A stretch of 5,172 bases of DNA, from NCBI GenBank assembly GCA_012842645.1, contig DUSJ01000186.1, positions 1-5,172 on the forward strand. The letters run 5' to 3'. Within the stretch, counting starts at the first letter, position 1. Each line of letters starts with the position of its first letter. The position numbers were made by a program, and so were the translations under genes. Below are positions 1 to 4,680 of this stretch, piece after piece. This stretch comes from Clostridiaceae bacterium. GTDB taxonomy: Bacteria > Bacillota > Clostridia > DSM-8532. Below the pieces are notes generated by a model, which did no database searches, was not told where the DNA came from, and saw only the letters and a program-made list of their open reading frames with translations.

Positions 1-3
1 ATT

Positions 4-567
4 ATGTTAAGAATTATAGGCGGAATGGCGCGGGGAGTACCGATCAAGGCGCCTGACACGAAAGATACGCGTCCTACCCTTGACAGGACGAAAGAATCGG
101 TTTTCAATATCATGATGCCGTATCTTGCCGATACTGCGGTGCTGGATCTTTTTGCCGGCTCAGGGAGCCTTGGAATAGAAGCCCTGAGCAGAGGGGCGAA
201 AAATGCGGTATTTGTTGATAAAAGCAGAAAATGCAGGGACATAATATTGTATAATCTTGATAAAACCAAATTTTCAAGGCAGGCCGAAGTGCTGGCCATG
301 GGCGTCGAAAACGCGGTAAGATATTTGGCAGGAAGACATGATAAGTTTGACATCATATTCATGGATCCGCCATACAATATGAATTTTGTAAACAAGACAA
401 TACAAATTATCAGTGATTTTGATATAATGAGTGAGGAAGGCATTCTTGCCTGCGAGCACCACGAGAACGAGACTCCTCCCGACAAGGTGGGAAACCTTGT
501 CAGGACACGAATAAAACACTATGGAGAGACTGTTTTTTCCTTCTACGTGAAGGAATCTCAGGCTTGA
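4..567 (+). CDS. rsmD: 16S rRNA (guanine(966)-N(2))-methyltransferase RsmD
   Basis: This 187-residue protein is predicted to transfer a methyl group from S-adenosylmethionine to N2 of G966 (E. coli numbering) in 16S rRNA during assembly of the small ribosomal subunit in the cytoplasm. Visible family marks are the N-terminal RIIGG start, the RPTLDRTKESVFNI segment (about residues 23-36), the SAM-binding motif I DLFAGSGSLGIEALSRGA (48-65), an acidic VD at the end of the next strand (71-72), and the catalytic DPPY motif (121-124) of amino-group N-methyltransferases. Length is normal for RsmD (about 180-200). The start is the first ATG, and the N-terminus matches the family, but its ribosome binding site lies outside the window. 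It is followed 18 bases later by coaD, an arrangement common in Bacillota, so the two are probably co-transcribed. The call is secure. Confidence 0.96.
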   Translation: MLRIIGGMARGVPIKAPDTKDTRPTLDRTKESVFNIMMPYLADTAVLDLFAGSGSLGIEALSRGAKNAVFVDKSRKCRDIILYNLDKTKFSRQAEVLAMGVENAVRYLAGRHDKFDIIFMDPPYNMNFVNKTIQIISDFDIMSEEGILACEHHENETPPDKVGNLVRTRIKHYGETVFSFYVKESQA

Positions 568-570
568 TAC

Positions 571-580
571 AAAGGAGGAA
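571..580 (+). promoter_or_regulatory. Ribosome binding site fixing the TTG start of coaD
   Basis: AAAGGAGGAA is almost fully complementary to the 3' end of 16S rRNA. Its AGGAGG core ends 7 bases before the TTG at 586. The strong site offsets the weak TTG codon. The protein encoded from that TTG begins exactly where CoaD proteins begin, so the non-ATG start is well supported. Confidence 0.9.
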
Positions 581-585
581 CGGTT

Positions 586-1065
586 TTGAGGATTTTTGTT
601 TATCCAGGAAGCTTCGACCCCGTGACCAATGGACATCTTGACATTATCAACAGGGCATCCAAAATCTGTGACAAGCTCATTGTTCTTGTTTCTGTGAATA
701 CGGCGAAAACACCGGCTTTTACCGTTGAAGAAAGGCTGGAACTCCTGCGGCTTTCTGTCGGTGAACGTGATAATATTGAAATCACAAGCTTTTCCGGCCT
801 TCTGGTAGACTTTATGCGCAAGGTCAACGCAAAAACTATTATCAAAGGTCTCAGGGCTGTATCGGATTTCGAATATGAAATGCAGATGGCGCTTTTGAAC
901 CATCATATGGATAATGATATTGATACCCTTTTCATGATGACAAGCATTGAGAACTCATTCCTGAGCTCAAGCGCTGTAAAGGACCTTGCCAGGTACGGCG
1001 CTGATATCAGTGATTTTGTTCCTAAGCAAATTGCCGATATAATAGTTAAGAAGTTAAAAAAATAA
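586..1065 (+). CDS. coaD: Phosphopantetheine adenylyltransferase (PPAT, CoaD)
   Basis: This enzyme transfers AMP from ATP to 4'-phosphopantetheine, giving dephospho-CoA and pyrophosphate. It is the penultimate step of coenzyme A synthesis and is cytoplasmic, usually a hexamer. The 159-residue product has the family's normal length. It shows the N-terminal [16 protein letters not shown] with the nucleotidyltransferase signature TxGH (T14-H17), the [19 protein letters not shown] segment (87-105) that binds nucleotide and pantetheine, and [20 protein letters not shown] (127-146), corresponding to the conserved ISSS-V-E-A region. The usual NPxKxPxF appears here as NTAKTPAF (38-45), a mild variation. 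The start is TTG, chosen because of the strong upstream Shine-Dalgarno site and because the residues after it match the family N-terminus. It lies 18 bases after rsmD, probably in the same operon. Confidence 0.96.
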   Translation: MRIFVYPGSFDPVTNGHLDIINRASKICDKLIVLVSVNTAKTPAFTVEERLELLRLSVGERDNIEITSFSGLLVDFMRKVNAKTIIKGLRAVSDFEYEMQMALLNHHMDNDIDTLFMMTSIENSFLSSSAVKDLARYGADISDFVPKQIADIIVKKLKK

Positions 1066-1111
1066 TAATACATTTACTGCTGCAGCCTGATAACATCTTT
1101 CAGGATTGAAT

Positions 1112-1116
1112 GGAGG
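1112..1116 (+). promoter_or_regulatory. Ribosome binding site deciding the start of the coiled-coil gene
   Basis: GGAGG sits 5 bases before the ATG at 1122. It overlaps the in-frame ATG at 1110 (A-ATG-GAGG), so that earlier ATG would have no ribosome binding site of its own at a usable distance. The ATG at 1122 is therefore the likely start. Confidence 0.8.
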
Positions 1117-1121
1117 TAAAA

Positions 1122-1562
1122 ATGGAACTTTTGGATCTTTTGGAGCAGCTTGAAGATATAATCGAGAGTGGTATGAATCTCCCCCTATCAGGTGGAAAAT
1201 GTATTCTTGACAGGGAGGCTTTATTGGATATAGTACAGGAGATACGCCTGAAACTGCCCGACGATATAAGAACGGCAAAACGCATTGTTGAGGAAAAGCA
1301 GCGTATAATAGCCGAGGCCCAGCAGGAGGCCGAGAATATCATAAGCAACGCCGAATCCCGCATAGCCGCTCTCGTTGATGAAAACGAGATCACCAAGAAG
1401 GCCTATGAGCAATCAGAGATAATCATTTCCAACGCAAAAAAGAATGCAAGGGAAATCCGACTGGGGACGAGGGAATATGCCGACGGAATCCTTAACAAAG
1501 TGGAAGAGATCCTTGAGGAAACCCTTGAAGTTATAAGAACCAACCGCCAGGAGTTGAAATAG
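1122..1562 (+). CDS. Small helical coiled-coil protein, 'ATPase'/F0 b- or V-type H-subunit-like, function unknown
   Basis: This is a soluble-looking protein of 146 residues with no signal peptide or membrane segment. It is rich in Glu, Lys, Arg, Ala and Ile. From about residue 51 to 135 it is almost continuous charged helix (IVEEKQRIIAEAQQEAENIISNAESR and following), resembling the stalk helices of ATP synthase subunit b, V-type subunit H/E, or DivIVA-like coiled coils. A short element, E-N/I-I-I-S-N-A followed by charged residues, occurs twice (about 72-80 and 99-108), suggesting internal duplication. In clostridial genomes a protein of this look often follows coaD and is automatically named 'ATPase', but no Walker motif is present here, so that name reflects similarity to ATP-synthase stalks rather than catalysis. 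A start at 1122 is preferred over 1110 because of the GGAGG site. It lies 56 bases after coaD, with a terminator about 42 bases after its stop. A role in cell envelope or division scaffolding is possible but unproven. Confidence 0.8.
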   Translation: MELLDLLEQLEDIIESGMNLPLSGGKCILDREALLDIVQEIRLKLPDDIRTAKRIVEEKQRIIAEAQQEAENIISNAESRIAALVDENEITKKAYEQSEIIISNAKKNAREIRLGTREYADGILNKVEEILEETLEVIRTNRQELK

Positions 1563-1604
1563 ACTTGGTCCTGACATGTCTTTGCCATATTGGAGATCAG
1601 TGCC

Positions 1605-1631
1605 GGGGTAGCCGTATGCTATCCCTTTTTT
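1605..1631 (+). terminator. Rho-independent terminator ending the rsmD-coaD-coiled-coil block
   Basis: GGGGTAGC (1605-1612) pairs with GCTATCCC (1618-1625) around the 5-base loop CGTAT, an 8-bp stem with a single G-U pair. It is followed immediately by six T residues (1626-1631). The position, about 42 bases after the stop codon at 1562, fits the end of the upstream transcription unit. It also means the genes after 1900 need their own promoter. Confidence 0.9.
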
Positions 1632-1809
1632 GCTGCCTCTGAAAAACTATGTTTACTATATTTCCGGATTTGAAAATCAATCGATTGACATATAACCTGC
1701 CATTGGATATCGAGGTTATTAATACTTATCAATTAAGGTGGTCATAGCTGACTTTACTTAATAAGCATTACCTTGTAATTTTAGCGGATGGTTGATTCAT
1801 GCAATCAAA
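1632..1809. other. AT-rich intergenic stretch without a gene, containing dyad elements
   Basis: No reading frame with a plausible ribosome binding site and no recognisable tRNA or riboswitch is seen here. The stretch contains a perfect 12-bp palindrome TCAATCGATTGA (1677-1688). It also has an inverted repeat ATAACCT/AGGTTAT (1692-1698 and 1713-1719, 14-base spacer). A possible bulged stem joins AATTAAGGT (1731-1739) with ACCTT-gt-AATT (1770-1780). A 6-bp inverted repeat TTGATT/AATCAA lies at 1792-1797 and 1803-1808. A TTGACA at 1685-1690 lacks a good -10 box at proper spacing (TATCGA at 1708). These could be regulator sites for the downstream operon, but any one of them may be chance in AT-rich DNA. 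Confidence 0.45.
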
Positions 1810-1829
1810 AATGTCATACGTTTGACATT
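1810..1829. promoter_or_regulatory. Candidate operator: 20-bp near-perfect palindrome over the -35 box
   Basis: The sequence has arms AATGTCA and TGACATT around T-ACGT-T. It is symmetric at 18 of 20 positions, with only 1817/1822 breaking the dyad. The -35 hexamer (1822-1827) lies within its right arm, so a dimeric repressor bound here would block RNA polymerase. The central CG is reminiscent of LacI-family operators, but the arms do not identify a regulator, and no regulator gene lies in the window. The symmetry and overlap are seen directly; the function is inferred. Confidence 0.6.
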
Positions 1830-1850
1830 ATTATTCAAATCAATTATAAT
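1822..1850 (+). promoter_or_regulatory. Consensus sigma-A (sigma-70) promoter of the kinase-GH13 operon
   Basis: A perfect -35 box TTGACA (1822-1827) is separated by exactly 17 bases from a perfect -10 box TATAAT (1845-1850). Transcription would begin near 1856-1858, giving an untranslated leader of about 50 bases before the ATG at 1909. A full-consensus promoter is intrinsically strong, which fits with control by a repressor at the overlapping palindrome. Confidence 0.9.
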
Positions 1851-1898
1851 AAATATGGGCTAAAAAAGGTAACTTAGGCAAGTAACAACGTTTAATAT

Positions 1899-1903
1899 GG
1901 AGG
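1899..1903 (+). promoter_or_regulatory. Ribosome binding site deciding the start of the kinase gene
   Basis: GGAGG ends 5 bases before the ATG at 1909 and overlaps the in-frame ATG at 1897. The upstream ATG has no Shine-Dalgarno site at a workable distance, so translation should begin at 1909 (MNDIFFDRTD). Confidence 0.8.
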
Positions 1904-1908
1904 CTCAA

Positions 1909-2901
1909 ATGAATGACATTTTTTTTGACAGGACCGACCGGATTCTGGATGAATTATCACAGATGACTTCATGGACTCCCATAAGCATTCAGGATGTTGA
2001 TGAAATTCCAAAAGGCGATATGCCGGGCGATGTTATCAGAATAGAGCCAGGGCATATAAAAAAAGCTCAGTTGATTTTTCCCAAAATGATCGAACTCGTT
2101 ATTCCGGTGATTAAGGAAAACCCGTTTAAACGTGCGGTCATATCAATATGCGGAGGTTCAGGCGTAGGAAAATCTGAGACGGCCTCCTTGCTTTCATATT
2201 ATTTGAATCAGACGGGACTTGGAACCTACACATTATCAGGAGACAATTACTGCAACAGGATACCGAAATATAATGATGCTGAGAGACTGAGAATATACAG
2301 GTATAACGGAATAATCGGCCTGATAATTAACGGTCAGTATTCGGCGGAAGTCCGGGGCAAATTGAAAGAGCTGCAGGAAGAGGGAAAAGATGCAGATCCC
2401 GGGCTTATAAAAGAATTACCGTGGCTGTCATTCTACCAGGAAGCAGGAAGAAGAGGATTAAAGAATTATCTGGGTACCAGCAATGAAATAAACTTCAGCG
2501 AGCTTAATTCGATCATAGCCAGGTTTAAAAGCGGTGAGCCCCAAATATACCTCAGGCGTATGGGAAGGGAAGAAACCGAATTATGGTATGATCCTGTCGA
2601 TTTCAGTGATAAAAACATACTGATAATCGAGTGGACTCATGGTAACAATCAAAACCTTCAGGGAATAGATATCCCTATTCTGCTTAGCAGCACTCCCCAG
2701 GAAACCCTGGAACACAGAAGAGCGAGAAAGCGTGACAAAGGGGTGGACAGCCCGTTTACGACAACTGTTCTTGACCTGGAACAGGAGCTTCTGATATCCC
2801 AGGCAAAATATGCGAAATTGATTGTTTCAAAAGGCGGAGAGTTCCTGTCATACAGGGAATATATCCGGGTAATGCTGCAGGAGTGGGTTGCGGAGGCTTG
2901 A
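1909..2901 (+). CDS. P-loop kinase of the phosphoribulokinase/uridine kinase type, substrate unknown
   Basis: This is a 330-residue cytoplasmic protein predicted to move the gamma-phosphate of ATP to a small hydroxylated substrate. Residues 75-90 form a beta strand and Walker A loop, ending GGSGVGKS (82-89, Lys88). A following strand ends LSGDNYCNR (109-117), matching the S-x-D-x-FY substrate/metal motif of PRK and uridine kinases. NFSELNSIIARFKSGEPQIY (195-214) resembles their 'D-x-L-x-L-x-x-G' helix. ILIIEWTHG (237-245) sits where they have V-I-x-E-G. IPILLSSTPQETLEHRRARKRDKG (255-278) looks like the Arg-rich lid. The first ~70 residues have no recognised domain. Specific assignment (uridine, fructose, glycerate or other) is not possible from sequence alone. 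Its stop is one base from the start of the downstream GH13 gene, implying translational coupling and a shared pathway. The start at 1909 is set by GGAGG at 1899. Confidence 0.8.
   Translation: MNDIFFDRTDRILDELSQMTSWTPISIQDVDEIPKGDMPGDVIRIEPGHIKKAQLIFPKMIELVIPVIKENPFKRAVISICGGSGVGKSETASLLSYYLNQTGLGTYTLSGDNYCNRIPKYNDAERLRIYRYNGIIGLIINGQYSAEVRGKLKELQEEGKDADPGLIKELPWLSFYQEAGRRGLKNYLGTSNEINFSELNSIIARFKSGEPQIYLRRMGREETELWYDPVDFSDKNILIIEWTHGNNQNLQGIDIPILLSSTPQETLEHRRARKRDKGVDSPFTTTVLDLEQELLISQAKYAKLIVSKGGEFLSYREYIRVMLQEWVAEA
2892..2896 (+). promoter_or_regulatory. Ribosome binding site deciding the start of the GH13 gene
   Basis: GGAGG lies inside the last codons of the kinase gene and ends 6 bases before the ATG at 2903. 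This supports 2903 over an in-frame TTG at 2888, which would precede the site. It also indicates translational coupling across the kinase stop. Confidence 0.85.
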
Positions 2902-2902
2902 A

Positions 2903-4609
2903 ATGAACAGCAAAGATTTAAGATCAGGTCCTATGCTGAATGCGTATCCGGACAGTATAGGAGAAAAGCTGACTGATATTATTGAACTTCTGAAAACGCC
3001 GGAATTGGAAAATGTATTTGATTCGTTTTACATATTGCCAAGCATTTATAATACCGATCTGGACCGGGGATTTTCAGTCATAGACTATGAACTGAATGAA
3101 AACTATGCATCAGAAGAAGACCTGAGAGAGCTTAAGGAACTGGGAATAAAGCTTAAGCTTGATTTCGTGCTGAATCATTCGTCGGTGCTTTCAAAGCAGT
3201 TCCGGGATATCCTGAAAAATGGCGAGAATTCAAGGTACAGGGACTTTTTTATTGACTGGAACAAGTTCTGGAATGGCTACGGGAAGATGACGGAAGAAGG
3301 CTATATTCAGCCTGACTTTAACTATATAAAAGACATGTTTTTCAGAAAACCCGGGCTTCCCATTTTAAATGTCCGAATGCCCGACGGAAAAGAAGTGCCA
3401 TACTGGAATACCTTTTACCAGGAAGTAAAATATGAAAAAGTGGATGCCCAGGATCTGATCAGAAACATGGATATCCAGTACCTGTCTGCAGTAAAGCTTG
3501 CACATGTGATAAACACATCACTGGATGAGGGTAAGAAACCCTCGGAGATAGAGCTGGGAAGGTTTGAACGATACAGGAAAAATGTCATTGAACTGCTCGA
3601 ATCAAGACGAAAATATCTTGGCCAGATGGATCTGAACATTAAGTCGCCGCTGGTTTGGGAGTTTTACGAGGAGACATTAAAAAAGATCTCCGGGTACGGG
3701 GCGGAGATAGTAAGGCTTGACGCGTTTGCGTACGTATCGAAAGAACCCGGATTAAGAAACTTTCTTAATGAGCCCGAAACATGGGACATACTTGAACGGA
3801 TAAGGCAGATTGCCGGCAAGTACGGCCTGATTCTTTTGCCCGAAATCCACTCGAGACATGAGGAGAAAATACATGAGAAACTGTCCCAAAAGGGTTACAT
3901 GATATATGATTTCTTCCTTCCGGGGCTGATTATAGATGCCCTTGAAAGAAACAACAACGAGTATCTGATCAGGTGGATCAACGAAATCCGGGAAAAGAAA
4001 TATAAAGTTGTAAATATGCTCGGCTGCCACGACGGTATTCCGTTGCTTGACCTGAAAGGGCTTATGCCTGATGAGCTGATTGAGAGCCTTATAAGGAAAG
4101 TTGTGGACAGAGGGGGATACGTAAAAGACCTGCATGGAGCTAAAAATATATATTACCAGGTAAATGCCACTTACTACAGCGCCCTGGGAGAAGACGACAG
4201 AAAGCTTTTGCTTGCCAGGTCCATACAGATATTCATGCCCGGAAAACCGCAGGTATGGTATCTTGACCTTTTTGCAGGAAAGAACGATTACGAGGCTGTC
4301 AGGAAAGCCGGTCCCGGAGGACATAAAGAGATAAACCGCACCAACCTTACTATGGAGCAGATTAGAAGCGGGCTTAAAAAGGATATCGTCCTAAGACAGT
4401 TATCTCTTCTGAGGTTCAGAAATACTTTTCCTGCTTTCGGTTTTAGCTCGGAACTTGAAATTCATGATGCCGGATCGGACAGGTTAAGACTATGCTGGCA
4501 AAATGAAGGTTTTAAGGCTATCCTTGAAGCTGATCTGAAAAATCATGCCTTCCATATAGAGGGTACTGATAATGAAGGGAAAATATATTACATATTTGAT
4601 TCGGAATAA
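2903..4609 (+). CDS. GH13 glycoside phosphorylase, sucrose phosphorylase/glucosylglycerate phosphorylase-like (GH13_18 type)
   Basis: This 568-residue protein is predicted to cleave an alpha-glucoside with phosphate, releasing alpha-glucose 1-phosphate, by a double-displacement mechanism on a TIM barrel. It is cytoplasmic, with no signal peptide. Family segments in order are LNAYPDSIG (12-20), DSFYILPSI (40-48), GFSVIDY (56-62), region I DFVLNHSSVLSKQF (87-100), FRKPGLP (147-153), QMDLNIKSP (241-249), VRLDAFAYVSKEPG (270-283), LPEIHS (312-317), LGCHDGIPLLDLKGLMPD (373-390), YQVNATYYSALG (418-429), PGKPQVWYLDLFAGKND (446-462) and EINR (476-479). The catalytic triad is complete: nucleophile Asp273, acid/base Glu314, stabiliser Asp377. 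These match sucrose phosphorylase much better than ordinary amylases. Oddities are an extra helical stretch of about 68 residues at about 173-240 and a changed acceptor-site loop. The acceptor is therefore uncertain. The gene starts one base after the kinase gene. Confidence 0.88.
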   Translation: MNSKDLRSGPMLNAYPDSIGEKLTDIIELLKTPELENVFDSFYILPSIYNTDLDRGFSVIDYELNENYASEEDLRELKELGIKLKLDFVLNHSSVLSKQFRDILKNGENSRYRDFFIDWNKFWNGYGKMTEEGYIQPDFNYIKDMFFRKPGLPILNVRMPDGKEVPYWNTFYQEVKYEKVDAQDLIRNMDIQYLSAVKLAHVINTSLDEGKKPSEIELGRFERYRKNVIELLESRRKYLGQMDLNIKSPLVWEFYEETLKKISGYGAEIVRLDAFAYVSKEPGLRNFLNEPETWDILERIRQIAGKYGLILLPEIHSRHEEKIHEKLSQKGYMIYDFFLPGLIIDALERNNNEYLIRWINEIREKKYKVVNMLGCHDGIPLLDLKGLMPDELIESLIRKVVDRGGYVKDLHGAKNIYYQVNATYYSALGEDDRKLLLARSIQIFMPGKPQVWYLDLFAGKNDYEAVRKAGPGGHKEINRTNLTMEQIRSGLKKDIVLRQLSLLRFRNTFPAFGFSSELEIHDAGSDRLRLCWQNEGFKAILEADLKNHAFHIEGTDNEGKIYYIFDSE

Positions 4610-4680
4610 CTCGCGTTTTTATGAAATACTAAGACTTAAGCTCTGTTAAGCTGAAATGATTTTGAAAAGGAGTGTATGTT
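4610..4680 (+). other. Short intergenic gap between the GH13 and esterase genes, no terminator seen
   Basis: These 71 bases hold no GC-rich hairpin with a T tract, so read-through from the promoter at 1822 is likely. A 7-base direct repeat TTAAGCT occurs at 4636-4642 and 4646-4652. The end carries AAGGAG (4667-4672), the ribosome binding site of the next gene, 8 bases before its ATG. A weak promoter-like pair (TTGATT at 4596, TATGAA at 4620, 18-base spacing) is not convincing. Confidence 0.5.

Noticed and set aside
274..906. Long minus-strand open frame of 210 codons across rsmD and coaD
   Set aside because: It lies opposite two well-recognised genes, its protein resembles no family I know, and it has no credible start context. 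It is a shadow of the + strand coding.
1086..1104. Possible hairpin CCTGA/TCAGG between coaD and the coiled-coil gene
   Set aside because: The stem is only 5 bp with a 9-base loop and has no T tract, so it is neither a terminator nor a convincing regulatory structure.
1685..1713. Second possible promoter with TTGACA at 1685
   Set aside because: At 17-base spacing the -10 position reads TATCGA, only three matches to TATAAT, and no nearby gene needs it given the consensus promoter at 1822.
1788..1874. Short open frame of 28 codons starting at ATG 1788
   Set aside because: It has no ribosome binding site and runs straight through the promoter -35 and -10 boxes, so translation is very unlikely.
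1869..1886. Small hairpin in the leader of the kinase mRNA (ACTT/AAGT)
   Set aside because: Four pairs plus a mismatch and two further pairs is too weak, and the roughly 50-base leader is too short for a known riboswitch.
3752..4324. Minus-strand open frame of 190 codons inside the GH13 gene
   Set aside because: It runs antisense to conserved GH13 motifs including the catalytic segments, with no recognisable product; it is a coding shadow.
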